This document shows, piece by piece, positions 24,496 through 33,988 of a DNA stretch of 64,000 nt; positions within the stretch are counted from its first letter, which is position 1; the number at the start of each line of letters is the position of its first letter. A program made the position numbers and the translations under genes. The notes beneath the pieces were generated by a model. It worked only from the letters and a program-made list of their open reading frames with translations. It searched no databases and was not told the DNA's origin. Source of the DNA: Calditrichia bacterium (GTDB taxonomy: Bacteria; Calditrichota; Calditrichia; RBG-13-44-9; J075); contig JACKAP010000007.1 of assembly GCA_020635015.1 (NCBI GenBank), positions 186,001-250,000 of the forward strand. Reading direction: 5' to 3'.

Positions 24496-27400
24496 CTACA
24501 CTTCATCTTCATCACCCTTATACGCCGCCGGCGCCACCCCAAACTCCTCGCGAAAAATCTTTGCAAAATGGGCGATACTTTGGAATCCCACTGCATAGGC
24601 GATCTCGGTGACGGTGCCGCTCTTTTGCTGCAAGAGCAGCGCAGCGCGCTTCAGCCGCATGCTGCGGATAAATTCCCGCACCGACTGGCCGGCCAGACCG
24701 CGCAGCTTGCGGTTGAGGTGGCGGCGGCTGACCCCCGCCTCCCGGGCCAGGTCATCGGTCTCGAAGGCGGGATCGTCGATATGCGCTTCCACCGCCGCGA
24801 TCACTTTGGTGAGGAAGGCTTCATCCATCGGGGTGGCGGTCACTTCCGAAGGGCGGATGATCAGTTCCCGGCGGAAGCGCTCGCGCAGCCGGCGGCGCTG
24901 CTCGATCAGGTTGCGCACCCGCACCCGCAGCTCGGCGGCGTCGAAGGGCTTGGTAAGGTAATCGTCTGCCCCGGTCTCCAGGCCTTCCAGCTTGCTTTCC
25001 CCGGAAGCGCGGGCGGTGAGCAGGATTACCGGGATATGGCTGGTCTGTTCGCTGGTCTTGATCTTTTCGCAGAACTCAAATCCGTCCATCCCCGGCATCA
25101 TCACGTCGCTGATGATGAGATCCGGCCCGGCGTCTTTGGCCCGCTTCAGCCCTTCCTTCCCGTCAACTGCCTCGAGCACCCGGTAGTCCGGCAGCAGCAG
25201 GTCTCGGATGTAGGCGCGCATGTCGGGGTTGTCTTCGACCAACAGGACGACGAATTCGGAATTCGGAATGCGGAGTGCGGAGTGGGATGGATCTTGCGAA
25301 TCTGTGGTTGAAGCACTCCCAGTGGAATTATCTGTATCCAAATTAATCACTTCCTTATCCAATTCCGAAATCCGCATTCCGAAATCCGCATTCGTCTCAA
25401 CAATTTCCTCCGGCTTCAAATGCCCCTTCCCCAGTGGCAGTTTCAGAACAAATTCCGTGCCCTTTCCCATCTCGCTGGTCACGCTGATGCTGCCATGATG
25501 CAGTTCCACCAGTTCTTTGACCAGCGCCAGCCCGATGCCGCTGCCCCGGGCATTTTCGACCTGAGTGTTGCCGGCCTGGTAGAAGCGGTCGAAGATATGG
25601 GGCAGGTCGGCGGCGGGGATGCCGGGGCCGGTGTCTTTGATAGTTATCAGTAGACAGTTGTCAGTTGTCAGTGGCTGGTTTGTCGCCTGTTCAGTTGCGA
25701 CTTTCACAAGAACTTTTCCTCCTTCCGGGGTGAATTTAAGGGCGTTGGAGAGGAGGTTAGTGATGATGGTTTCGTAATGCCGACGCTCCAGGTATATCGC
25801 CACCGCTTCCGCCGGACCATTAAAAATTAACTCGATACCGCGCATTTTGGCCAGAGATTCGAAGGCCATGGTGAGCTGGCGGGTCAGGGGTACGATGTCA
25901 TGAGGAGACGCCTGTAGCTTCATGCCGCCCGATTCCAGCTTGGCAAGGTCCAGCAACTGGTTGACCAGGCGCAGCAGACGGTTGCTGTTGCGCAGGATCA
26001 TCTCGTATAGTTCTGACGCATTTCCCTTGCCTTCTCCGGAAATCAGCTGCTTCACCGGCCCCCGGATCAGGGTCAGCGGGGTGCGAAATTCGTGGGAGAT
26101 GCCGGCGAAGAGGCGGGATTTCAGGCGGTCGACTTCCAGAAGTTTCTGTGCCTCCACATTTTTGAGCTCCAGGTCATACTTCAAGCGCTGGCGGTTCAAC
26201 TCATAACGGCGAATACCGTAGATCAGTGCTATCGCCAGCAGCAGGTAAAGCGCGTACATCCATCCGGTTCGCCACCAGGGCGGAAGGATTGTGATTTTCA
26301 GCGAGGTGCCGGCCTCGTTCCAAATGCCGTCGTTGTTCGATCCCTTGATCCGCAAGGTATAACTGCCCGGCGCCAGGTTGGTGAAAGTCAGAGAATGGCG
26401 GGTGCCGAGATGAACCCATTCTTCCTCTGCCCCTTCCAACTGGTACGCATACTGATTCTGTTGCGGATCACGGAAATTCAGGGCGGCGAAATCGACCGAG
26501 AAGTTGCGGTTTGCATAGGCGAAGGCGACCCGGTCTTTATCCGATAATTCGTTGTCCACAAGCGTGGTATCGCCGTTTTCACTACGAATGTAGTGCGTCA
26601 GCCGGGTAATGTATACCGGTGGGATGTCGGAATTATTCCGGATACTTTCCGGATGGAAGCAATCGATCCCCATACTGCCGACCATATATATTTCCCCGTT
26701 GCGGCTGGCGCAGGGAGCGCCGAAGCTGTAACCGGTGTTTTCCAGCCCGTCGTTTACACTGAAGTTCCGGAAGTGTTCGCCCCGGGGATCGAAACACGAC
26801 AGACCGTTACTAGTGCTGAGCCACAAACGTCCCCGGTCGTCCTCCAGGGTGGCAAAGATGATATTCTCCGGCAGTCCGTCGGCCTCGGTGTAAACCATGA
26901 ACCGGCCGCTGTTGCGTTCGAACTTATTAAGCCCGCCGCTGGTGGCAATCCAGAGCGCACCAGCGCGATCCTCATGAATGTGCCAGAGAATATTACTGCT
27001 CAGGCTAGCGGGATCATTGGGATCATGCATGAATCGGGTAAACCGCTCCTCCTCGCGGTCAAAGCGGTTGAGCCCGCCGTCCCAGGTGGCGATCCAGAGC
27101 GTTCCGGCACGGTCTTCATGAATAAAAGATATTCGATCGCTGCTCAGACTAAGCGGATTGTTGGGATCATGCCTGAAGTGGATAAACTTTTTATGCGCCC
27201 GATCAAAGCGGTTGAGCCCCCCGCCAAAGGTGGCGATCCAGAGATTACCGCTGCGGTCTTCGTGGATCGAGACCACCCGGTTGTGGCTCAGGCTAGATGA
27301 ATCCGACGAATCATGCGCAAACCGGGTGAAGGTTTCCTGCTTGCGGTCAAAGCGATTGAGACCGGTATCGCTGGTGCCGACCCAGAGGGTGCCGCTGCGG

Positions 27401-28761
27401 TCTTCATGGATCGACATAATAAAATTTTGGCTCAGGCTGCGAGGATTTTCCGGATCGTGCACAAAACGGCGGTACCGCCCGGTGGCGCGATCCAGCCGGT
27501 AGAGGCCGTCGCGTGCGGTGCCGATCCAGAGGATGCCGGCGAGGTCCTCGTACACGGTGTGTACCGGAAAATCTTCCTGGCTGTAGCGTTCCGCCGCCGG
27601 GGGAATTATATGATGAAACTGATCCTGCCCCCGGTCGAAGCGGTTGATCCCGAAGCCGCTTCCCCTGGCGCGCCTCCATGGATTGCCGGTGCCGACCCAG
27701 AGGGTGCCGGCCCCATCTTCCAGGATCGCGGTCACATAATTGGAGCTCAGGCTATGGGGATTCGCCGGATCATGAGAAATGCGGGTAAACTGACCGTCGA
27801 TGGAGTCCAGAATATTGAGACCGGCTTCGGTGCCGATCCAGAGCGTGCCGGAATGATCTTCATGGATCGCCCAGATTACGTTGTTGCTTAAGCTCCGGGT
27901 ATTGCCGGGGTCATGCAGATAGCGGTTGAAGCGGGTTCGCTCACGGTTGAAGCGATTCAGGCCGTTCATTGTTCCTGCCCAAAGGTTGCCATGACGGTCT
28001 TCATGCAGTCTGACGACATGACTGTGACTCAGGCTGTGCGGGTCATTCGGATCATGGCGGTAATGTATAAAGCGGTTCCGGCTGTGGTGGAGGCGGCTGA
28101 GGCCGTTATTGGTGGCGAACCACAGATTGCCGTCGCGGCTTTCGTGAATCGCAAATACCGACTTGCCGCTGAGGCTGCTGCTGTCTTCCGGGTCGTGAAC
28201 AAAGCGGGTAAACCGCCTCCGCTCCCGGTCGAAACGGTTGAGCCCTTCCTGGGTGCCGATCCACAGCGTTCCGCCATGGTCTTCTAAAATGGCGTGAACC
28301 TGATTGTAGCTCAGGCTGTTGGGGATTGCCGGGTCATGGACAAAACGAGCGGACTTGCCGCTGGCGCGGTCAAAACGATTGAGGCCGTTGATCAGTGTGC
28401 CGATCCATAGCATACCACTTTGGTCTTCATAAATGGTCAGGATATGGTCGCCGGAAATCGTGGTCGCATCCCGCACGTCGTAGCGGTAAACCGTGAAGCC
28501 GTTTCCGTCGTAGCGGTGCAGCCCTCGGGATGTGCCGAACCACATAAATCCCCGGCGATCCTGCAGGATGCACTTGATGTCGCTGCCGCGCATGCCCTGC
28601 CCGCGACCGATCCGCTCGAATTTGATTTTGTTGGCCAGGCGCGCCGCACCAGCCGGGTTTTGCGCCAAACCGGCGCCGGAAAAAATTGCTGTCAATATGA
28701 TCATGATGATCCGGGAACGCAAATTCAGGCGGGCGTTTCCGGAATGATGCCCGGGTCTCAA
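24496..28761 (-). CDS. hybrid two-component system protein (reg_prop / Y_Y_Y / HisKA / HATPase / REC / AraC)
   Basis: 1421 residues from TTG 28761 (GAGGA about 8 bases upstream). A signal segment (IIMIILTAIFSGAGLAQ) is followed by 14 two-component-propeller repeats (consensus IHEDRSGTLWIGT, GLNRFDR, F-RF-HDP), i.e. two seven-bladed propellers in the periplasm. A Y_Y_Y domain (about 740-805, 'NFRDPQQNQYAYQLEGAEEE') and one membrane helix (about 812-832) come next. The kinase core has 'GISHEFRTPLTLI' and 'IKDTGPGIP', the receiver has Asp in 'DLIISDVMMPG', and a C-terminal AraC HTH ends the protein ('DLAREAGVSRRHLNRKLRGL', 'IAYAVGFQSIAHFAKIF'). In Bacteroidota such one-protein systems sense oligosaccharides and regulate carbohydrate genes; the ligand here is unknown. 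Two linkers are made of translated intergenic repeats. Confidence 0.95.
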   Translation of the reverse strand: MRPGHHSGNARLNLRSRIIMIILTAIFSGAGLAQNPAGAARLANKIKFERIGRGQGMRGSDIKCILQDRRGFMWFGTSRGLHRYDGNGFTVYRYDVRDATTISGDHILTIYEDQSGMLWIGTLINGLNRFDRASGKSARFVHDPAIPNSLSYNQVHAILEDHGGTLWIGTQEGLNRFDRERRRFTRFVHDPEDSSSLSGKSVFAIHESRDGNLWFATNNGLSRLHHSRNRFIHYRHDPNDPHSLSHSHVVRLHEDRHGNLWAGTMNGLNRFNRERTRFNRYLHDPGNTRSLSNNVIWAIHEDHSGTLWIGTEAGLNILDSIDGQFTRISHDPANPHSLSSNYVTAILEDGAGTLWVGTGNPWRRARGSGFGINRFDRGQDQFHHIIPPAAERYSQEDFPVHTVYEDLAGILWIGTARDGLYRLDRATGRYRRFVHDPENPRSLSQNFIMSIHEDRSGTLWVGTSDTGLNRFDRKQETFTRFAHDSSDSSSLSHNRVVSIHEDRSGNLWIATFGGGLNRFDRAHKKFIHFRHDPNNPLSLSSDRISFIHEDRAGTLWIATWDGGLNRFDREEERFTRFMHDPNDPASLSSNILWHIHEDRAGALWIATSGGLNKFERNSGRFMVYTEADGLPENIIFATLEDDRGRLWLSTSNGLSCFDPRGEHFRNFSVNDGLENTGYSFGAPCASRNGEIYMVGSMGIDCFHPESIRNNSDIPPVYITRLTHYIRSENGDTTLVDNELSDKDRVAFAYANRNFSVDFAALNFRDPQQNQYAYQLEGAEEEWVHLGTRHSLTFTNLAPGSYTLRIKGSNNDGIWNEAGTSLKITILPPWWRTGWMYALYLLLAIALIYGIRRYELNRQRLKYDLELKNVEAQKLLEVDRLKSRLFAGISHEFRTPLTLIRGPVKQLISGEGKGNASELYEMILRNSNRLLRLVNQLLDLAKLESGGMKLQASPHDIVPLTRQLTMAFESLAKMRGIELIFNGPAEAVAIYLERRHYETIITNLLSNALKFTPEGGKVLVKVATEQATNQPLTTDNCLLITIKDTGPGIPAADLPHIFDRFYQAGNTQVENARGSGIGLALVKELVELHHGSISVTSEMGKGTEFVLKLPLGKGHLKPEEIVETNADFGMRISELDKEVINLDTDNSTGSASTTDSQDPSHSALRIPNSEFVVLLVEDNPDMRAYIRDLLLPDYRVLEAVDGKEGLKRAKDAGPDLIISDVMMPGMDGFEFCEKIKTSEQTSHIPVILLTARASGESKLEGLETGADDYLTKPFDAAELRVRVRNLIEQRRRLRERFRRELIIRPSEVTATPMDEAFLTKVIAAVEAHIDDPAFETDDLAREAGVSRRHLNRKLRGLAGQSVREFIRSMRLKRAALLLQQKSGTVTEIAYAVGFQSIAHFAKIFREEFGVAPAAYKGDEDEV

Positions 28762-28921
28762 CGAATCGATCCTCGATAGAAATTGTAAGGATCAATCTAA
28801 ACTCTATCGCCCGGATATCAAAATAAAATGGCAGCTATCGACCTGACGCGATGCGATGGCAGATGGGCAGATTTTTTTTGAATCTATTGTTATTATAAGA
28901 TATCGAAATTAATATAGCACT

Positions 28922-29389
28922 GTGAATGCCCGGATGAAAAATTTTCAGGCTATTTTGAGCGCGCTAAGCGCTGGTAATGTCGATTATATTCTGATCGGCG
29001 GGCTGGCGGTTGCTTATCATGGCATCCCGAGGTTTACGGAGGATATTGACCTGTTCGTACGAAGGGATCCAGAAAACATTTCACGTCTAAAAAATGCTCT
29101 CCGCATGGTATTTGATGATGAAAGTATCAATGAAATAACCTATGATGATCTGGTTGAGTATGCCGTGGTTCGCTACGGTACGCCGGATGATTTTTATATC
29201 GATGTGATGGACCGTATCGGTGAGGCTTTCACTTATGAAGACCTCGAATACGAGGTGATCGAGATGGATGGCATCCCGGTCCGGATAGCTACCATTGAAA
29301 CACTAATAAAGCTTAAAAAGGGAACTATACGGGAGGTAGACCGGTTAGATGTCGCAATGCTACAGGAAAAACTACAGGGAGGGGAATAA
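28922..29389 (+). CDS. nucleotidyltransferase-fold protein (AbiEii/DUF6036-like), possible toxin-antitoxin component
   Basis: 155 residues from GTG 28922 (an ATG at 28934 is equally possible; no clear SD). The N-terminal half has the minimal nucleotidyltransferase motif: 'VDYILIGGLAVAYHGIPRFTEDIDLFV' (GG then DxD), then 'DDFYIDVMDRIG' (third acid) and 'IPVRIATIETLIKLKKGTIREVDRLD', where the substrate-binding Lys-rich helix lies. This pattern is that of AbiEii/DUF6036-type proteins, many of which belong to toxin-antitoxin or abortive-infection pairs. It overlaps the next small gene by one base (TAATG), so the two form an operon. A housekeeping role is also possible. Confidence 0.8.
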   Translation: MNARMKNFQAILSALSAGNVDYILIGGLAVAYHGIPRFTEDIDLFVRRDPENISRLKNALRMVFDDESINEITYDDLVEYAVVRYGTPDDFYIDVMDRIGEAFTYEDLEYEVIEMDGIPVRIATIETLIKLKKGTIREVDRLDVAMLQEKLQGGE

Positions 29390-29592
29390 TGCCGGTTTAC
29401 AAGTATCGCTCGTTTCAAGCCGCCCGTGAGCATTTGAAGGAACTTCAGTCATCACACCCGCTGGCAAAATTATCCAACCTCCAGGCGCTTCTCTATGCGC
29501 TAAGGCCTCCAAAACCCTGCGCAAAGGGCGTTTTTAAATTCAAAACACTAGAGGACGCCAACCGTCACCGGCATGGCGTAGAGTCGCTTTAA
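29389..29592 (+). CDS. small basic protein paired with the nucleotidyltransferase
   Basis: 67 residues, ATG at 29389 overlapping the preceding stop by one base, with GGGAGGGG just upstream as SD. The sequence is basic and helical at the start ('YKYRSFQAAREHLKELQ'), then 'LYALRPPKPCAKGVFKFKTLEDANRHR'. The last part resembles the short tails found in small partner proteins of AbiEii-type nucleotidyltransferases, but I do not recognise a named family. Translational coupling and size suggest a partner, substrate or antitoxin of the upstream protein. Confidence 0.6.
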   Translation: MPVYKYRSFQAAREHLKELQSSHPLAKLSNLQALLYALRPPKPCAKGVFKFKTLEDANRHRHGVESL

Positions 29593-29672
29593 AAGATGCC
29601 GACTCACTCACGCCTCCCGCACCAAAGAAGCGGTATCGAAGGTAGATCATTGATGCCCATTTTTATAACCGC

Positions 29673-30794
29673 TTAAACCACCACCCGTTCCATCTCTGCC
29701 AGAAAATCCGCATCGAAATCCGCCCCAAAGCCGGGGGCGTCGGGAATGCGGATCTCGCCTTTCGGGAAGTATTCCATGCCGCCGGTGACTGGATCGGCGG
29801 AGAGCATCAGGGGGGAGTCGAGGTCGAAGTAGATGATGTTCTTCCGCGCCAGGGCCAGGTGGCAGAGGGCGGTTACGGCGTAGCGGGTCTCGGACATCAC
29901 CCCGATCTGCGACTTCAGCCCGCAGCTCTCCGCCACCGCAATGATGCGCAAGGCGTTCTGGATGCCCCCGGATTTCGAGAGCTTGATGTTGAAATAATCG
30001 CAGGCGCCCATGCTGGCCAGGCGGAAGGCATCGTGATGGTCGAAAAGCGACTCGTCGGCCATGATCGGGATCGGACTCTCGGCGCGCACCCGGGCCAGGT
30101 CGCGGTTGTTCCAATGGGGCACCGGCTCCTCGCAGTGCTCGATGTCGTACGGCGCCAGCGCCTTCAGGGTGGCGATGGCGGTGACGCAGTCCCATCCCTG
30201 GTTGGCGTCGATGCGCAGGGGAATCTCGCTGCCCACCGCCTCGCGGATGGCGCGGATCCGCGCCACATCATCATCGCGGGTGCCGCCCAGTTTTACCTTG
30301 ATCGCCGGAAAGCCCTCCTGCTTGAACTTCAGCGCGTCGGCCGCCATCTTGGCCGGATCGCCGATGGAGACGGTCATGTCGGTGTGGATCTTGCGGTCGT
30401 TCTTGCCCCCCAGCAGGGCATAGACCGGCAGATGGCTGTACTTGCCCAGCAGGTCAAAGAGCGCCATGTCGAAGGCGCTCTTCACGGTATAATTATAGGC
30501 CACGGCGCGGTTCATCTCGCCCAGGCGGGCTTCGATCTCCAGAGGATTCTGCCCTTTCCAGAGGCGGGCGATCTGCCGGGCCATCTCGTAATTGGACGCC
30601 TGGGTCTCTCCAACAATATAAATGTAAGGGCAGCTTTCTCCGGTGCCGGTCAACCCTGCATTGGTGTGCAGCTTCACCACCAGGTTGTTGGCGTCGGTGA
30701 TGGTGCCCAGGGAAATCACGAAGGGTTCGCTCAAGGGCACGTTCAGTTTGAAGATCTCGATTTCGGTAATACGCACATCACGAAAGGCAATCAT
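29673..30794 (-). CDS. dipeptide epimerase-like enolase-superfamily enzyme
   Basis: 373 residues with the mandelate racemase/muconate-lactonising enzyme layout. The N-terminal capping domain reads 'ITEIEIFKLNVPLSEPFVIS'. In the barrel are the acid-base Lys in 'FPAIKVKLGG' (KxK), metal ligands in 'LRIDANQGW', 'HCEEPVPHW' and 'IMADESLFD', and the second catalytic Lys in 'FNIKLSKSGG'. The KxK plus 'DxxE...SxxD' arrangement fits the Ala-Glu-type dipeptide epimerase subgroup. These enzymes interconvert L- and D-configured dipeptides, usually in murein peptide recycling or protein breakdown. ATG 30794 lies 8 bases after AGGAGG. Upstream is a strong intrinsic terminator, so it has its own promoter. 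The precise substrate is not determined. Confidence 0.9.
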   Translation of the reverse strand: MIAFRDVRITEIEIFKLNVPLSEPFVISLGTITDANNLVVKLHTNAGLTGTGESCPYIYIVGETQASNYEMARQIARLWKGQNPLEIEARLGEMNRAVAYNYTVKSAFDMALFDLLGKYSHLPVYALLGGKNDRKIHTDMTVSIGDPAKMAADALKFKQEGFPAIKVKLGGTRDDDVARIRAIREAVGSEIPLRIDANQGWDCVTAIATLKALAPYDIEHCEEPVPHWNNRDLARVRAESPIPIMADESLFDHHDAFRLASMGACDYFNIKLSKSGGIQNALRIIAVAESCGLKSQIGVMSETRYAVTALCHLALARKNIIYFDLDSPLMLSADPVTGGMEYFPKGEIRIPDAPGFGADFDADFLAEMERVVV

Positions 30795-30852
30795 GTTCGG
30801 GCCTCCTGTTTGAAGACCAATTTACACAATAAAAAGTTCAGATTCCCGCCAA

Positions 30853-30890
30853 AAAAAATCCCGCCCTGTCTCAGGGGCGGGATTTTTACT
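30853..30890 (-). terminator. intrinsic terminator (bidirectional form)
   Basis: AAAAATCCCGCCC - TGTCTCA - GGGGCGGGATTTTT: an 8-bp or longer GC stem with A-tract before and T-tract after, so it can act on both strands. On the minus strand it ends transcripts of the M43 protease gene, about 105 bp past its stop codon, before the epimerase gene. Confidence 0.8.
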
Positions 30891-30957
30891 CAGCACTTTC
30901 CACACACACTTTTTAAATGATCCGCCCCGGAACAACTTTCGCCCAAAGCAGACACAA

Positions 30958-30998
30958 ATAGTGTTTAATGGCCTGTTGTTTAGGCCATTAAACACTAT
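30958..30998. terminator. 17-bp perfect hairpin overlapping the protease stop codon
   Basis: Arms 30958-30974 (ATAGTGTTTAATGGCCT) and 30982-30998 (AGGCCATTAAACACTAT) with a 7-nt loop GTTGTTT. The inner part of the right arm includes the stop codon of the M43 protease gene (30995-30997). It probably stabilises or ends the protease mRNA together with the intrinsic terminator downstream. Confidence 0.65.
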
Positions 30999-32263
30999 TT
31001 CATCAAAATCATCATGCGGGTCTGGGTATGTTCACCCGCCTGAAGCCGGTAAATATAGTTGCCGCTGGGCATGTGATGGCCGTTATTGTCACGTCCGTCC
31101 CATTGCAGCGCTTTCTCTCCGGCGCTCTCGAAACCGTTCACCAGCGTGCGCACTTCCTGACCCAGCGAGTTGAAGACTTTCAGGCTCACCCGGCTGTCCT
31201 GCTGGATCGCGTAGCGGATGGTGGTCGAAGGGTTGAACGGATTGGGATAGTTCTGCGCCAGGGTGAACCCGTTGGGGGTGTTCCCGATGGTCATATTTTC
31301 CTGAGCCACTGCCGGCTGCGGATTGATCAGCGGCTGGCTGGTCAGCAGGCTGGGGCGGTAGGCCGCGACCATCTGGTTCATGCGGGTGGCCTGGTCGGCG
31401 GTGAATTCGTACATGCAGTCATCGTCGGTATAATCCATGAAGTTGTGGATCGGGTCAGCGCCACCGCCGGGGCAGGTATCGCGACCGTAGGGGCAGCCGT
31501 AAGCCGGGGAGGCTTCCGCCGGGGTATCGGCAACATAGTCGCCGTTGCCATTGCAGCCGCCCTGGAAGGTGTGATAAAGGCCGAGATAGTGGCCGATCTC
31601 GTGGGTACCGGTATCGCCGAGATTATAAGGGGCCGCCGAACCTCCGGGCAGGGAGGAATAGAGCAGTACGCAACCGTGCCAGTAGCTGCTTTCCGGATAG
31701 GAATCCGGGAAGTAGGCCCAGCCGAGAATGCCGTTGGAAGGATTGGCGGTATAGATATTGAGGGTATGGGCCGGATCGATCGCCAGGGCCTGCTTCATCT
31801 GCTGTTCTACCCTGGTATTGTAAACCCGGTCGAACCATTTACTGTTATTGGTGCGATCGATCGAGGCCAGCGAAAACTGGAAACCGGTGCCGGCGTAGGC
31901 AGCATTGAGGACATCCATTTGATCATAGATCCACTGATCGGGAATGTTGCCGGTTTCAACACCGCGTTTCTTTTTGTAGATCACATGAAAAGCCACCGGA
32001 ATGGTCACCACTGCTTCGGTATTGTACCAAATTGCGGTACCTTCGGCATTCCCCAGGGGATCGACTTCGGCGTCCGATACCACGGCGCAACGGATCCCTT
32101 GCACGGTTTGACCGGCTTCATTCAGGAAGCTGATGTCCGGGGCCAATTGCGCCCGGATGTCGGTTTCCTGATCTTCCAGGGCCTTATCCTGACCGAAAAC
32201 ACTGCCTGCAAAAATTAAACTTAACGCACTAAGCACGACCAACGAGCGTTTCACTATTCTCAT
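30995..32263 (-). CDS. secreted M43-family zinc metalloprotease with T9SS sorting domain
   Basis: 422 residues. Signal peptide about 1-25 (LVVLSALSLIFAGSVFGQ), then a prodomain. The catalytic motif HEIGHYLGLYH (zinc ligands H221, H225, H231, catalytic E222) is in the metzincin form HExxHxxGxxH typical of M43 (pappalysin/cytophagalysin). A Met-turn is in 'IHNFMDYTDDDC'. The tail 'NYPNPFNPSTTIRYAIQ' to 'RLQAGEHTQTRMMILMK' is the T9SS type A sorting domain, about 85 residues. It would be a cell-surface or secreted protease. The start ATG at 32263 lies after GGAGG. M43 proteases degrade proteins such as gelatin or specific substrates; the target is unknown. Confidence 0.92.
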   Translation of the reverse strand: MRIVKRSLVVLSALSLIFAGSVFGQDKALEDQETDIRAQLAPDISFLNEAGQTVQGIRCAVVSDAEVDPLGNAEGTAIWYNTEAVVTIPVAFHVIYKKKRGVETGNIPDQWIYDQMDVLNAAYAGTGFQFSLASIDRTNNSKWFDRVYNTRVEQQMKQALAIDPAHTLNIYTANPSNGILGWAYFPDSYPESSYWHGCVLLYSSLPGGSAAPYNLGDTGTHEIGHYLGLYHTFQGGCNGNGDYVADTPAEASPAYGCPYGRDTCPGGGADPIHNFMDYTDDDCMYEFTADQATRMNQMVAAYRPSLLTSQPLINPQPAVAQENMTIGNTPNGFTLAQNYPNPFNPSTTIRYAIQQDSRVSLKVFNSLGQEVRTLVNGFESAGEKALQWDGRDNNGHHMPSGNYIYRLQAGEHTQTRMMILMK

Positions 32264-32725
32264 TTATACCTCCGGAGATGATAAAAGATTTGAGTAAAAC
32301 AGCGATTAATTAGGTGTGTGTGGTGGAAAGTTTTGGTTCTTGGTTCTTGGTTTTTGGAAAAGAATGGTTTTGATCAAACGCGAAGGGAGCATTATGACCA
32401 GCGGCACATGAGCCTGTTTTTCAATATGCTGATGCATTATAAGCTTTCATCCGTGCAAATCAAACTTGTTTTTTGCCGGATATGTTTTTCCCTGAACAGC
32501 CCTGTTTACAAAACCGGCATTGGGGTGTGTTACATTAACTTTTACTACGGTAGATGAGGAGGAATAAATGTGGTAGGATTTTAGCGGGGGACATTTTAAT
32601 TTGGGTTGATGGGTTGATGGGTTGATGGATGAAAATTGATGTAGGGTAGGGTCGCGACCCTACCCTACGTGCCCTCCCCCATCCCCCCATTCATAATATC
32701 CATATAATAAAAATCTGGAAATCTG
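32264..32725. other. intergenic region with a 28-bp TCGCGA palindrome
   Basis: Between the divergent protease and ATP-grasp genes, so promoters for both should be here. 32330-32365 is a TTGGTTCTTGG tract related to the TTGG elements. 32603-32630 is an ATGGGTTG tract. 32641-32668 is a perfect 28-bp palindrome (GTAGGGTAGGGTCG and its complement). No gene is convincing. Confidence 0.65.
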
Positions 32726-33967
32726 ATGAAAAAAAGAATCATGCTCGTTCTACCTTCCACCACTTACCGCACCCACGCCTTTATGACCGCGGCGGCCAAA
32801 CTGGATATTGATCTGGTGGTGGCCTCCGATCATCGCCAGGCGCTGGGAGCGCTGGTGCCGGATACCACCCTGGCGCTGAATTTCCGCAAGGTGGAGACGA
32901 TTGCCGAGCGGGTCTATGAATTCGGGCAGAAAAAGTCCATCGACGCCGTGGTGGGTGTGGATGATGCTTCCGCGTATATCGCCGCCCTGGCGGCGCGGGC
33001 CTTGGGCATTCCCCATAATCCGGTGGAAGCGGCGGAAGCGGCCCGCAATAAATACCTGATGCGCCAAAAAATGGAGGCCGTCGGTCTCAATAACCCGAGC
33101 TATCAATTGCTGCCTGTGAAGAAAAAATCCTCACGCCTGGCTGGGGAGGTGAATTACCCCGCCGTGCTCAAGCCGCTATTCCTCTCCGCCAGCCGGGGGG
33201 TGACCCGGGTGAATGATGCCGCTGAATTCGCCGCTGCTTTCCAGGAGTTGAAAGCGTTGCTGACACTGCCGGAAGTGTCCGGCCGGGCTTATGGGGAGGA
33301 AGCGGCCCATATTTTGGCGGAGGATTACATCGAGGGAGTGGAGATTGCCCTGGAAGGGATCCTGGTCAAGCGAGAATTCAAAGCACTGGCGATCTTCGAT
33401 AAGCCCGATCCATTGGAAGGGCCGCATTTTGTAGAAACGATCTATGTGACCCCCTCACGGCTCCCCGGCTACGTGCAGCGGGAGGCGGTCCACGCCGCCC
33501 ACCGCGCCGCCCTGGCGCTGGGACTGGAAAACGGGCCGGTGCATGCCGAACTGCGCATCAACGAGCGGGGCGCCTGGGTGATCGAGATCGCCGCCCGTTC
33601 TATCGGAGGCCTGTGCTCCCAGACGCTGCGCTTTTTGCCGGAGATGAGCCTGGAGGAGCTGATCCTGCGCCAGGCAGTAGGGGAAAATATTCTGGAGGTA
33701 CAGCGGGAGCGCGCCGCTGCCGCGGTGATGATGCTGCCGGTGCCGCAGGCCGGCATTCTGGAGGCGGTAGAAGGTGTGGAGGCAGCAAAAGCGGTGGAAG
33801 GGGTGGAAGATGTGATCCTCAGCATTCCCGCCGGCCAGGAAGTGCTGCCCCTGCCCCGGGGCGGGCGCTACCTTGGATTCATCTTCGCCCGGGCGGAGCA
33901 GCCGGAAGATGCGGAAACGGCGATCCGGGAGGCGTACCGCCGGCTGAAGGTGGTGATCAGGCCGTGA
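32726..33967 (+). CDS. ATP-grasp domain ligase
   Basis: 413 residues with an ATP-grasp fold. The N-terminal pre-ATP-grasp part has 'MLVLPSTTYRTHAFMTAAAKL' and 'AVVGVDDASAYIAALAARALGIPHNP'. The ATP-binding region has 'NKYLMRQKMEAVGL', 'NYPAVLKPLFLSASRGVTRV' (phosphate loop), 'ILAEDYIEGVEIALEGIL' and the metal-binding segment 'VHAELRINERGAWVIEIAARSIGG'. The C-terminal about 70 residues resemble the extra lid seen in amino-acid/carboxylate ligases such as BacD or carnosine synthase relatives. These enzymes join a carboxylate to an amine through an acyl phosphate. The substrate cannot be determined from sequence, and there are no biosynthetic neighbours. The start ATG follows a short AT-rich leader. 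Confidence 0.85.
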   Translation: MKKRIMLVLPSTTYRTHAFMTAAAKLDIDLVVASDHRQALGALVPDTTLALNFRKVETIAERVYEFGQKKSIDAVVGVDDASAYIAALAARALGIPHNPVEAAEAARNKYLMRQKMEAVGLNNPSYQLLPVKKKSSRLAGEVNYPAVLKPLFLSASRGVTRVNDAAEFAAAFQELKALLTLPEVSGRAYGEEAAHILAEDYIEGVEIALEGILVKREFKALAIFDKPDPLEGPHFVETIYVTPSRLPGYVQREAVHAAHRAALALGLENGPVHAELRINERGAWVIEIAARSIGGLCSQTLRFLPEMSLEELILRQAVGENILEVQRERAAAAVMMLPVPQAGILEAVEGVEAAKAVEGVEDVILSIPAGQEVLPLPRGGRYLGFIFARAEQPEDAETAIREAYRRLKVVIRP

Positions 33968-33988
33968 AAGGCGGAGGGATAGATGCTG

